The notes beneath the pieces were generated by a model. That model was not told the DNA's origin and did not search any database. It worked only from the letters and a program-made list of their open reading frames with translations. A stretch of DNA of 64,000 bases from Nelumbo lutea (taxonomy: Eukaryota > Streptophyta > Magnoliopsida > Proteales > Nelumbonaceae): positions 60,507,655 through 60,571,654 of the forward strand of contig JAKGHH010000005.1 in NCBI GenBank assembly GCA_022828595.1. Direction: 5' to 3'. Positions 46,413-57,633 of this stretch are shown piece after piece (the first letter of the stretch is position 1; each line of letters begins with the position of its first letter). The position numbers were made by a program, and so were the translations under genes.

Positions 46413-47466
46413 TAACAGCCCATACATATATTCGGACTGCGGCTTAGGAAAAGCTAGTAGCCTGGTATTATAATGCCCGGGTCAAGAGACACTATTTCCG
46501 AATTGAGAATTTTGGACTTTAGAAAGTTATGGTGGTTGACACTGATCTAGGTAAGTTGGGACCGAATTGGGAAGGTCCTTAGAGAGTACGACAAGTGCTC
46601 GGTGAAGGGACGCACGAGCTTGAGACGTTGGAAGACATGTAGGTATCTCACACTTAGAATGTTTGCAACCAATGAAAGTACTATTTATGAGTTCGGGATT
46701 GATGATGTCCTGAATAATGTTGGAAGTGATGATGTTATTGGAGAAAATGAACTAGGAAGGCGCGTGTCCATCACCATATTCTTGAACTCTTCAAAACTTA
46801 TCAACCCATCTCCATCGGAATCAACCCCACGAATGATCTTATTATAGTCCCCCAGATTTCTGAGTATCTCCTCCAACTCTTCAAGTGATATGGACCCGTT
46901 CCCATCTACGTTAAATATCATAGACGCGTGTCTCGGATCCTCTACAATGTTTTCCGAATGAACCCTATTTGTGTTCAAGTCAATAAATTTCTTTAAATCA
47001 ATAAACCAATTGCCGTCCAAATCAACCACCTTCGCCATCTTCTACAACTCTTCTCCATCGTTGGGTTTCCCAAGTTCTCCATTATCGAACCCAAGTAAAT
47101 GCTAAACTACATTTGGTTATAAAAAAGAGATATGAATGGAAATCTAAATTAAACAAGAAATAGTGAGGACTCGGTGGGTGGTTACTATTCCGACCAACTG
47201 CTAGAGACATAGGAAGCACGGTAGGAGGCCTCTAGATTCAAACCTTTTGCTCTCGTACCATGATAAAAAACAAGGAAAGTTTGAAAATTTGCATTAATGA
47301 GTGTTTTAATTACATCAGAATTATAGATTGAAACAGATATCAAACCTATTCAAACTAAAATTCTTAAACTCTATGAGGACACTATGTTGTCCATTTTAAT
47401 CCATTTCTAACTCTATCTAAACATAACAAATTCTATCTTATAAAGAAGAGCTAATCACCCTAATCA
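46413..47466 (-). repeat. Array unit 20
   Basis: Pol tail 46433-46687. CML 46688-47095 contains a 117-codon open frame (start at 47038) with a small in-frame deletion between EF-hands 3 and 4. PBS 47248-47260, LTR 47261-47466. From about 47096 it matches unit 4. Confidence 0.8.
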
Positions 47467-48109
47467 CAACAGCCCATACTTATATCCAGACTGTGACTTA
47501 CCAAAAGCTAGTAGTACGGTATTATAATGCCCGAGTCATGATATGCTACTTCCGATTTGAAAATATTGGACTTAAGAAAGTTATGGTGCTTGAGACCGAT
47601 ATAGGTAAGTTGTGACCGAATTGGGAAGGGACTTATAGAGTATGACAAGTGCTCAATGAAAGGACGCACGCGTTTGAGACGTTGGAAGGAAGGTAGGTAC
47701 CCAGCGCCTAGAACGTTTCCAACTTCCGTCCAAATCAACCACCTTCGCCATCTTCTACAACTCTTCTTCCATCATCGGGTTTCCCAAGTTCTCCATTATC
47801 GAACCCAAGTAAAAGCTAAACTAGAATTGGCTATAAAAAAGAGATATGAATGGAAATCAAAATTTAACAAGAAATAGCGAGGACCCGGCGGGTGGTTACG
47901 ATTCCGGCCACCAGCTAGAGACATTGGAAGCACGGTAGGTGGCCTCTAGATTCAATCCTTTGGCTCTCATACCATGATAGAAGACAAGGAAAGTTTAAAA
48001 ATTTGCATTAATGAGTGTAGGATTCTATGTAGTCTTTTTTAATCCATCTCAAAATCTATTATAACATAACAAATTCTATATGATTAAGAACTGCTAATAA
48101 TCCTTATAA
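47467..48109 (-). repeat. Array unit 21 (short)
   Basis: Pol tail 47488-47719 fused to the CML N-terminal part 47720-47809. The LTR (47975-48109) lacks its middle. Near-duplicate of unit 5. Confidence 0.8.
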
Positions 48110-49004
48110 TAACAACCCATACATATATCCGGACTGCGGCTTAGGAAAAGCTAGTAGCCTGGTATTATAATGCCCGAGTCAAGAGATGCTATTTCCGAGT
48201 TGACAATCTTGGTATTTAGAAAGTTATGGTGCTTGTGACCAATCTAGGTAAATTGGGAAGGTCCTTATAGAGTATGACAAGTGCTCAGTGAAAAGATGCA
48301 CGAGCTCGAGACGTTGGAAGGGAGGTTGGGGCCCCGCGCCTAGAACGTTGGCAACTAAACAAAAGTACTATTTATAAGTTCGGGATTGATGATGTACTAG
48401 ATTATGTTTGATCTGATGATGTTATTTGAGAGGACGAACCTGGAGAGCGCGCGTCCATCATCATACTCTTGAACTCCTCTACACATACCCACCCAATCAA
48501 CCCAATTTGTGTTCAAGTCAATAAACATGTTTAAATCAATAACCCATTGTCGTCCAAATCAATCACCTTCGCCATCTTCTACAACTCTTCTTCCGTCGTC
48601 GGGTTTCCCATGTTCTGCATTATCCAATCCAAGTAAAAGATAGAATAGAAATAGCTAAAAAAAAGCATATGAATGGAAAGCTAAATTAAACAAGAGGCAG
48701 TAGGGACCCGACGGGTGGCTACGATTCCGACCAACTGCTAGAGACATAGGAAGCACGGTAGGAGGCCTCAAGATTCAAACCTTTTGCTCTCGTACCATGA
48801 TAGAAAACAAGGAAAGTTTGAAAATTTGCATTAATGAGTGTTTTAATTACATCAGAATTATAGATTGAAACAGATATCAAACCTATTCAAACTAAAATTC
48901 TTAGACTTTATGTAGGCCTATTTGTAGTCTATCTTAATCCATCTCAAAATCTATCCTAACATAACGAATTCTATGTGATTAACAACTGCTAATAACCCTT
49001 ATCA
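48110..49004 (-). repeat. Array unit 22
   Basis: Pol tail 48131-48373. CML 48374-48632 carries the same type of internal deletion as unit 7. PBS 48785-48797, LTR 48798-49004. Confidence 0.75.
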
Positions 49005-50073
49005 TAACAGCCTATACATATATCCGGACAACGAATTAACAAAAGATAGTAGCCTGGTATTATAATGCCCGAGTCAGGAGACACTATTTCCGAATTGAGA
49101 ATATTGGACTTTAGAAAGTTATGGTTGTTGACACCGATCTAGGTAAGTTGGGACCAAATTGGGAAAGTCCTTATTAAGTATGACAAGTGCTCGGAGAAGG
49201 GACGCACGAGGTTGGGACGTTGGAAGCGAGGTAGGTACCCCGAGCCTAGAACGTTGGCAACCTAAGAAAATACTATTTATGAGTTTGAGATTGATGATGT
49301 CCTCAATAATGTTTGAAGTGATGATGTTATTGAAGAGGACAAACCAGGAGAGCGCGTGGCCATCATCATACTCTTGAACTTTTCAAAACTTACCAACCCA
49401 TCTCCATCGGAATCAACCCCACTAGTGATATTCTTATAATCTGCGATCAAACATTTATCGTCCCCCAGATTTTTGAGTACCTTTTCCAACTCTTCTAGTG
49501 ATATGGACCCGTTCACATTTACGTTAAATATCATAGGCGTGTGTCTCGGATCCTCTACATCCTTTTCCGAATGAACCCAATTTGTGTTAAAGTCAATAAA
49601 CATGTTTAAATCAATAACCCATAGCAGTCCAAATCAATCACCTTCGCCATATTCTACAATTCTTCTTCCGTCGCCGAGTTTCGCATGTTCTGCAATATCC
49701 AACCCAAATAAAAGCTAAAATAGAATTGGCTAAAAAGCATATGAATGGAAAGCTAAATTAAACAAGAGGCTGCAGGGTCCCGACGAGTGATTACGATTCC
49801 GACCACCTGCTAGAGACATAGGAAGCACGGTAGGAGGCCTCTAGATTCAAACCTTTGGCTCTCATACCATGATAGAAGACAAGGAAAGTAAAATTTGCAA
49901 TAACGAGTGTTTTAATTACATCATATTTAAAGATTGAAACAGATATCAAACTTATTCAAACTCAAACTCTTAGACTCTATGTAGGACTGTTTGTAGCCTA
50001 TCTTAATCCATCTCAAAATCTATCGTAACATAAAGAATTCTATGTGATTAAGAACTGCTAATAACCTTTATCA
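49005..50073 (-). repeat. Array unit 23
   Basis: Pol tail 49025-49276. CML 49277-49708 has a 108-codon open frame at 49277-49603. PBS 49857-49869, LTR 49870-50073. Confidence 0.8.
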
Positions 50074-51016
50074 TAACAGCCCATATATATATCCGGACTG
50101 CGGATTACCAAAAGATAATAGCCTGGTATTATAATGCTAGAGTCAAAATACGCTACTTTCGATTTGACAATCTTGGACTTTAGAAAATTATGGTGCTTGA
50201 GACCGATCTAGGTAATTGGAACCGAATTGAGAAGGTCCTTATAAAGTATGACAAGTGCTCGGAGAAGGGACGCACGAGTTTGAGACGTTGGAAGGGAGGT
50301 AGTTACCCCGCTCCTAAAACGTTGGCAACATAAGATAGTATTATTTATGAGTACGTCCTCCAACTCTTATCTTATAGTATGCGATCAAACACTTATCTTC
50401 CCCCAGACTTCTGAGTACGTCCTCCAACTCTTCTAGTGATATGGACCCATTTCCATCTACGTAAACTATCATAGACGCGTGTCTCGGATCCTCTACAACT
50501 TTTTCCGAATGAACCTTATTCGTGTACAACTCAATTAACATGTTTTAATCAATAACCCAATGCCGTACAAATCAATCACCTTCGCCATCTTCTACAACTC
50601 TTCTTCCGTCGTCGGGTTTCCCATGTTCTGCATTATCCAATCCAAGTAAAAGATAGAATAGAAATAGCTAAAAAAAAGCATATGAATGGAAAGCTAAATT
50701 AAACAAGAGGCAGTAGGGACCCGACGGTTGACTACGGTTCCGACCACCAGCTGGAGACATAGGAAGCATGGTAATAGGCCTTTGGATTCAAACCTTTGGC
50801 TCTCATACCATGATAGAAGACAAGGAAAGTTTGAAAGTTTGCAATAATGAGTGTTTTAATTACATCAAATTTATAGATTCAAACAGATATCAAACCTATT
50901 CAACTAAAACTCTTAGACTCTATGCAGGACCGTTTGTAGTCTATCTTAATCCATTTGAAAATCTATCCTAACATAACGAATTCTATGTGATTAAGAACTG
51001 CTAATAACCTTTATCA
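50074..51016 (-). repeat. Array unit 24
   Basis: Pol tail 50095-50350 fused into CML 50351-50646 with part of EF-hand 4 lost. PBS 50798-50810, LTR 50811-51016. Confidence 0.75.
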
Positions 51017-51838
51017 TAACAGCCCATATATATATCCGGACTGCGGATTACCAAAAGATAATAGCCTGGTATTTCAATGCCCGAGTCAGGAGACACTATT
51101 TCCGAATTGAGAATTTTGGACTTTAGAAAGTTATGGTGGTTGACACTGATCTAGGTATGTTGGGACCGAATTGGGAAGGTCCTTAGAGAGTACCCTAGAT
51201 CTTCTTATAATCGGCGATCAAACATTTATCGTCCCCTAGATTTCAGAGTACCTCCAACTCTTCTAGTGATATGGATCCATTCCCATCTACGTTAAATACT
51301 ATAGACGCGTGTCTCGGATCGTCTACAACCTTTTCCGAATGAACCCAATTCATGTTCAAGTCAATAAACTTGTTTAAATCAATAAACCAATTGCCGTCCA
51401 AATGAACCACCTTCGCCATCTTCTACAACTCTTCTTCCTTTGCCGTGTTTATCAAGTTCTCTTTTATCGAACCCAAGTAAAAGCTAAACTAGAATTGGTT
51501 ATAAAAAAGAGATATGAATGGAAATCTAAATTAAACAAGAAATAGCGAGGACCCGGCGGGTGGCTACGATTCTGTCCACCCGCTAGAGACATAGGAAGCA
51601 CAGTGGGAGGTCTCTAGATTCAAACCTTTGGCTCTCATACCATGATAGAAGACAAGGAAAGTTTGAAAAATTGCATTAATGAGTGTTATAATTATATCAT
51701 ATTTATAGATTGAAACAGATATCAAACCTATTCAAACTCAAACTCTTACATTCTATGTAGTCTATCTTAATCCATTTCAAAGTCTATCATAACATAGCAA
51801 ATTATATTTTATTAAGAACTCTTAATCACCCTTATCAT
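51017..51838 (-). repeat. Array unit 25
   Basis: The pol tail (51038-51193) is truncated and joined to CML 51194-51476, which lacks EF-hand 4. PBS 51630-51642, LTR 51643-51838. Confidence 0.75.
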
Positions 51839-52833
51839 AACAGCCCATACATATATCCGAACTGCGGCTTACCAAAAGCTAGTAGCCTGGTATTATAATG
51901 CCCGAGTAGGGAGACGCTACTTCCGAGTTGACAATCTTGGACTTTAGAAAGTTATGGTGCTTGAGACCAATCTAGGTAAGTTAGGACCGTATTGGAAAGG
52001 TTCTTATAGAGTATGACAAGTGCTCAGTGAAGGGATGCACGAGCTCGAGACGTTGGAAGGGAGGTAGGTACCCTGCGTTTAGAACTTTGGCAACCTAATC
52101 AAGTACTATTTATGAGTTCAGGATTGATGATGTCTTCAATAATGTTTGAAGTGATGATGTTATTAAAGAGGACGAACCAGAAGAGCACGTGTCCATCATC
52201 ATACTCTTGAACTCTTCAAAACTTAACAACCCATCTCCATCGGAATCAACCACACGAATGATCTTCTTATTGTCTGCGATCAAACATTTATCGTCCCCCA
52301 GACTTCTGAGTACCTCCTCCAACTCTTCTAGTGATATGGATCCATTCGCATCTACGTTAAATATCATAGATGTGTGTCTCAGATCCTCTACAACCTTTTC
52401 CGAATCAACGTTGTTCATTTTCACATCAATAAATTTGTTTAAATCAATAAACCCATTGTCGTCTAAATCAACCACCTTCGCCATTTTCTACAACTCTTCT
52501 TCCATCGCCGGGTTTCCCAACTTCTCCATTATCGAACCTAAGTAAAAGTTAAACTAGAATTGGATATAAAAAAGAGATATGAATGGAAGTCTAAATGAAA
52601 CAATAGACAGCGGGGACCCAATGAGTGGCTATGATTCTTGCCTCCCGCCAGAGACATTGGAAGCATGGTGTGAGGCCTCTAGATTCAGACTTTTGGCTCT
52701 AATACTATGATTGATGATAAGGAAAGTTAGAAAGATTGCATTAATTAGTGTTATAATTACATCATATTTATTGACTAAAATAGAGATTAAACCTATTCAA
52801 AATGAAAATCTTAGACTCTTTCTAGGACTCTAT
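51839..52833 (-). repeat. Array unit 26 (LTR cut)
   Basis: Pol tail 51858-52113. CML 52114-52541 has a 124-codon open frame starting at 52484. A diverged PBS (GGCTCTAATACTA, 52695-52707) follows. The LTR (52708-52833) stops abruptly where gypsy pol sequence of the edge unit begins. Confidence 0.8.
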
Positions 52834-53140
52834 GGAGAGGCCAATGCGCTTTCAAAGTTGGCCAGTGCAGGTGACGTTACGAGAAGGACATGTGTTACAC
52901 GGGATCCACGATGGTTTTTGTGGAGGACACCGGGGGGAGGGGGCTGGGCGCTTGTCCAAAAGGCATTAAGGCAAGGATATTATTGGCCTATGATAAAGGT
53001 GGATGCACTTGAGCTCGTCCAAAAGTGTGATAACTACCAAAGGCACGCCAACCTATTTCACCAGCCCACCGCCGACCTCAAGTACTTATCCAATATTATC
53101 TAGAAGGAAGGTAGGTACCCCGTGCCTGGAACGTTGACAA
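52834..53140 (+). pseudogene. Ty3/gypsy pol fragment at the array edge
   Basis: EANALSKLAS at the start is the end of an archaeal-type RNase H. It is followed by WALVQKALRQGYYWPMIK, LELVQKCDNYQ and HQPTADLKYLS, the integrase zinc-finger block. A deletion then leads to the same pol 3' tail seen in the array (GGTAGGTACCCCGTGCCTGG). Other units lack the upstream part, so this copy is closer to a full gypsy element. Confidence 0.75.
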
Positions 53141-53512
53141 TATTATTGGAGAGCACGAGCTAGGAGAGAACGAGCCCATTATCATACTCTTGAAGTCTTC
53201 AAAACTTACCAACCCATCTCCATTGGAATGAACCCCACGAATGATCTTCTTACAGTCTACGATCGAACACTTATCGTCCCCTAGACTTTTGAACACCGCC
53301 TACAACTCTTCTGGTGATATGCACCCGTTCCCATCTGCATCAAATATCATAAACGCGTGTCTCAAATCCTTTACAACCTTTTCGGAATCAACTTCACTCA
53401 TGTTCAAGTCAATAAACTTGTTTAAATCAATAAACCCATTGTCGTCCAAATCAACCACCTTCACCATCTTCTGCAACTCTTCTTCTGTCGCTGGGTTTCC
53501 CAAGTTCTCCAT
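53097..53512 (-). pseudogene. Edge copy of the captured CML fragment
   Basis: Starts MENLGNPATEEELQKMVKVV. EF-hand 2 is DLDDNGFIDLNK, EF-hand 3 is DADGNGCISPEE (canonical ends), then an in-frame amber at 53300-53302, then EF-hand 4-like HSNGDGLVSFED. It is more family-like than the array copies (Gln where they have amber or Tyr, and EVDSEKVVKDLRHAF) but has its own lesions. It is therefore a sister rather than the direct ancestor. Its 5' breakpoint coincides with that in the array, and it abuts a gypsy polypurine stretch and LTR. Confidence 0.7.
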
Positions 53513-53540
53513 TATTGAACCCAACTAAGAAAGACCGACT

Positions 53541-54522
53541 TGATGATACTGAAACCACCAACGACAACACGCTCCGCGACCTCCAAATGGTGATTGCTCT
53601 AATCACGAACTGTCCAAATCGATTAGATCCAATGGCTCCTAGGTAGGTAATCGCTCAAATTTTGAGTTTGAAATCGGTTGAGTGGGTTTTTGACATCCAT
53701 GGAATTTACAGTCCACGTGACGTTCGTGCATACCTGAGACACAATCTTGCTCTAAGGTTGAGTCATTTGGGTTGTTCAAATTTGACCCATAGGTCAGATT
53801 TTAGCCAAACTAGTGATCGGGCCAAGTTCACCTAAACTCATTATGAACTCCCATCCCGAGTTGAGCACCTTAGGCACAAGAGTGGGAAGCAATTGATGAA
53901 GCGTAATTTGGCCTAACCCGTTAGTTCGCGAACACGTGGAGTAACCTAATGATTAGATGACAACTCAACATTTCCGAACACCTCAATAGGCTAGGTTAGC
54001 TCGAGCATCTCAGATACCTTGGCTAAGACCAAGGTCCGAGTAGCTTGTGGTGTCCCAACCTGCCGAGGTGCCACATAGCCCTATTCTAGAAGCTAGCCAA
54101 TCATCTCCAACCTCTCCGGGATTACACCGCATGTCAACGAGCCTTATCCTTATCCCGCCTAGATCGGATGGACTCGATAAGCCTTATTAGCTCACACGAA
54201 GTCTATCTCCGAGTGCAAAATGGACTCTTGGTTATGCGGGCCGGAGATCTCCGATATGTTTTGTGAGGCCTACGACATTTCGCCTATATAAGGGCATCAC
54301 CTCCAGACTCACGAGGTACGCGCGATTTAGCTCTCGTACTCTCATACTTATAAGCAAACTAACTCGCTACAACACTCTTCGTTAACTTAAGCATCGGAGT
54401 GCCTACACCGGGTAAAGCACCTAAGGACCTCTGATACTGCTTTTCTTGCAGTTTGACCGGCCACGTGTTAGACCGATGTCAAAGCTACCTTCCAGTTAGG
54501 AGCACCGGATCGCGCATCATCA
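53541..54522 (+). mobile_element. 3' (or solo) LTR of a Ty3/gypsy element
   Basis: A 982-bp block with inverted ends TGATGAT...ATCATCA. A CCTATATAAGGG TATA box lies near 54283. Tat-LTR-like text (CGGAGTGCCTACACCGGGT, GCACCGGATCGCGC) parallels CGGAGCCTCTACACCGGGT in the Tat LTR at 18.9 kb. It is preceded by purine-rich AAGAAAGA and followed by no primer-binding site. Together with pol sequence upstream in the same orientation, this fits a 3' LTR. Confidence 0.65.
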
Positions 54523-55293
54523 AGAACCATGGGCATTTATTAAATAAACACTGCCACATAGGCACTATTTTAACATTTCCCCCATTATGTGAATCCGTAC
54601 ACATAGGGACTTACAAAAGTAGGCTTTGGTTTATATGCGTGCTTATCGTTGGGGGAAGCTTCATTTTAGTGCATCCTCCAACGGGTAGGTGTTTATTCAC
54701 TATTTTGTTGATGTGATGCTTAATGTCACTTAAGTGCCAATAAATGAGTTCATTATTGATTTTCTCAGTTTTTCAAACAAATCAAGTACAAAACGTTTAG
54801 TAAATAAATATTCACAATTCTGAAAACATACATTTCTTAAAGTACGTTTTTTGACAATTGTCTAAAACCTCCCATGCAATTAATTTTCAGTCCCACTCCA
54901 TTCATATGTGACATCACATGACTGATATATTTTTTTAAATCCTAAAATACCCTTTTAAAACTCCTAAACTGTATGACCAACCCCTTACTTTAGACGCGAG
55001 AATGAAACAATTCTGGGCTGAGATCGAAGGTAACATTACCTGAACAAACGTTTTATTTGCACAGTTAAACCTCTAATGATGAACTCTGCCTCTCAATCTC
55101 ATATGGAAGCTTTTCTAATATTATTTCCACATCTTCCTCAAAAACCAACTATTGAACCTCCCCAGCTTGAGGCAATTACCATTGATCAAGTCAATGATAC
55201 GCCCAGCTGAGGGGACAGAGAAACAAGCATCGAATCGAAAGGGATTTGGGGTTTTGTTCGGTTCTATGGAAAATCATCATCCAAATCTCTCCA
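54523..55293. other. Intergenic, nothing recognised
   Basis: AT-rich sequence to the right of the gypsy LTR. Short open frames here show no family motif. Confidence 0.45.
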
Positions 55294-55555
55294 ATGGTGA
55301 GCCTATCCCTCAAATGTGGAGACTGCAGCGCCCTTCTAAAGTTTGTGGAAGAAGCTCAAAAACATGCAGAGCTCGCTTCTCACTCAAATTTCTCCGATCA
55401 ACGCAAGCAGTCCTAAATCTCGTTTGCACTACTTGCGAAAACCCTTACGGCCCTACCGATCCAACACTGAAAGTGATTTGCATACGCAAAGAACTGGGCA
55501 CATTGATTTTTCTGATAAGAAGATAGAGCTGAACATGGATGGAGTCCTATCCTAA
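55294..55555 (+). pseudogene. Frameshifted zinc-finger pseudogene (UBA/PUB-UBX type protein)
   Basis: From ATG 55294: MVSLSLKCGDCSALLKFVEE, AQKHAELASHSNFSD, a frameshift, STQAVLNLVCTTCEN, a second frameshift, then ESDLHTQRTGHIDFSDK. This is the Cys/His N-terminal zinc-finger region (C-x2-C pairs and TGH) that I recall from plant ubiquitin-associated-domain proteins. No intron is seen and nothing downstream of the finger is kept, so it is a partial, probably processed copy. The exact parent is uncertain. Confidence 0.5.
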
Positions 55556-55667
55556 ATTCGGAAACTCCAATTTCACAGGAAAGTAAGGTACATGATGCAT
55601 CAAACACGAAAGATACAATAAGAAGACAGAGCTGAGCTCTGTATGAAGTCCTATCTTAAATTCGGAG
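55514..55667. repeat. ~50-bp local duplication, 104 bases apart
   Basis: 55514-55563 and 55618-55667 share ATAAGAAGA.AGAGCTGA, GGAGTCCTATC/GAAGTCCTATC and TAAATTCGGA. The duplication includes the end of the zinc-finger pseudogene. Confidence 0.7.
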
Positions 55668-57304
55668 GTTACTGGAACCCAATCTATTCTTTACATTTAG
55701 GGATGTTTAGGTTTTCTCAGATTCTTCCAACTTGAAAAAAGATATATATATTTTCACGACAGAGTATATCACTGAGCTGATGCAAGACAATACAAAACGC
55801 CAACCGAAGAGGGCCATGGATATAGCAACCGAAAGATATTTGTAGCACCTTGACCAAGGGTAGAGGAGTAACGGAGGAGAACATCTGAATTTTCAAGTTT
55901 AACCACTTGTGCAAAAGGAGGGCAAAGATATTAGATGCAAAGAAGACTGGCTCCACAACTGAACAATCAAAATCAAGGATGGGTTTTACCATAACATAAT
56001 GATCAGCAAGCACATTGTAAAAGTAAAGATGATTAATATCATCCTCCGCTGAAAAAACTCCATCACTATCCTTGTTTAGAAGTAATATCTTGGGCACATA
56101 CTGATGCCAACTTCTAAAACTATGTCAGCAAACAACTCTCCTAACAAATCAAGTCTTGATTGAGAGGCTAGTGTCCGTTGGAGATTTTTCTTGATTTATT
56201 GGGTGAGTGCAGTTAGATAAGCAGCTCTCCTTGTGACATTCTCGTGAAACCTATAAGAGAAACGCCTCTTTATGAAACTGAAGCTACTTGAGTTAGGCGT
56301 CATTTCTATTGTTACTTGAGTTCTGCTTTTGTTCTTGATATTTTTTATCAGTTGGGTTTTATTTTGAAAATTCGAGGAATAGTAGAGGATAAATACAATA
56401 TTTTGTTTTTCAATTTTGATTTAAAGCTTAACCTGACATATTTCTATGTTATCTGAAGCTTAAAGCCTTAAAATTTGGATTTATATCATGCCTCATGCTT
56501 TGTTGTATGCCTGAATCTGTTAATCTTGTATCTAGTTTTCTAAAATCTGCATGCTCAAGAAGACAAAGTACTTTAGAAGATATCTTTTGAATCGGTTAAT
56601 CTTGTATCATGCATCATGTAAAAGTCAAATAGAAACCTTTCCCACTAATATCAACTCAAGGGACAGATTTTGAGCTACAACTCATCTTTTGAACTCATAT
56701 GACTGAATTTTTCTTGATACGGGTGGGAAGATGAAAAACAAGGGTTGGGCGGTCAATCATTTGTGATTAATCTTTAGAAAGGGCACAATTAAGATAAGAG
56801 AGAACTTTTTCTTTACAAAAAGATTTTGTTTAATTCGTTTTTATAGGGGGCACACCCACTGTGCTTCACGATCAACAGCCACCACTGGTCCTCCCCACCT
56901 TCCCATATCTCCTTCCCCCTCTTCCTTGTTCTTTTTCTTCCTTTTGCATTCCTTTTTTTGGTTCTCCTCCAACAACGATGATTCGATGAGATGGGGAACG
57001 ATCTTCTTCTTCTTTAAGTGCTGAATAAGAGCAATGTTGGGTTTTTGATTTAGGCAGTATTGGAATCAAGGCTTCGTTCTCTACCTCCGTATGTATTCAG
57101 AAGCAACTCAAATGCAGTACAATTTGGAAATGTTTTCTTCAGGAAGCAACATTTTCAGTGTTAGGAGGCCTATTTGACGCTACTGAACACCACCCAAGAC
57201 TTGTGTGGCTCATGCTATTGCCCAGAAGGTGAAATCTTTTGATGGTTTTCAAAGGTGGGACCCATTAGTCATCACCTAGCTAGTTAATTGGAACCCAAGT
57301 TATT
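55668..57304. other. Intergenic, no supported gene
   Basis: A 126-codon minus-strand frame at 55717-56097 (NKDSDGVFSAEDDINHLYFY near its start) is the longest here. I do not recognise it and see no supporting signals. The rest is AT-rich. Confidence 0.4.
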
Positions 57305-57624
57305 GTTTAAGTCATCATTTTCGAACAGCCGTTAATCCGGACGGTCAGACTGTTGGGTAGGGAACTGTTCAGGCAAATTGGTTCTATTTTATTTCAAATT
57401 CGGTTTTTGGTAAAAAATTGTTAAATCGGTTAATAATTTATTGATCCGAGCAGTTGAATCATTGACCCGTTCAATGGTTTTTGGCTGTCTTTTATTTTTA
57501 ATTTTTTAATTTTTGTTGTCAGAATGGGTTATTCATTTGAACCGGATTATTGAACTGTTGATCTAGAAATCGGTGGCTAGATCAATTCCGTTTCCAGGTC
57601 ATTTTTTAAAACCATGGTTTAAGT
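57305..57624. mobile_element. hAT-like MITE with 8-bp target duplication
   Basis: GTTTAAGT occurs at 57305-57312 and 57617-57624 around a 304-bp element. Its ends are weak inverted repeats (CATCATTTTCGAA against TTTTAAAACCATG). The interior has GAACCGGATTATTGAAC-type motifs shared with 11547-11700 and 59020-59300. Eight-base duplications are typical of hAT elements. Confidence 0.55.
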
Positions 57625-57633
57625 TAATCCTTA

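Larger units (their letters stand above)
26260..53540 (-). repeat. Tandem array of ~27 TRIM-like units carrying a captured CML gene
   Basis: A ~1,075-bp unit repeats about 27 times with internal deletions. Plus-strand order is: the last ~250 bp of a Ty3/gypsy pol ([44 protein letters not shown] and stop); a calmodulin-like fragment in antisense (~430 bp); a ~165-bp leader; a reversed primer-binding site (GGCTCTCATACCA); and a reversed ~205-bp LTR bounded by TGATA and TTATCA. The minus strand is thus LTR-PBS-leader-CML, as in a miniature LTR element that took up a host gene. Intervals between equivalent points are mostly 1,059-1,079 bases. No convincing polypurine tract precedes the LTR. Confidence 0.85.

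Noticed and set aside
26260..53540. A CRISPR-like or simple-satellite reading of the array
   Set aside because: Units are ~1 kb with coding and LTR structure, not short repeats with unique spacers.
26260..53540. A tandem family of functional calmodulin genes
   Set aside because: All copies lack EF-hand 1 and most have stops, frameshifts or deletions. All are fused to retroelement sequence.
55717..56097. 126-codon minus-strand ORF as a gene
   Set aside because: No recognisable domain, promoter or composition shift. Chance length cannot be excluded in AT-rich DNA.
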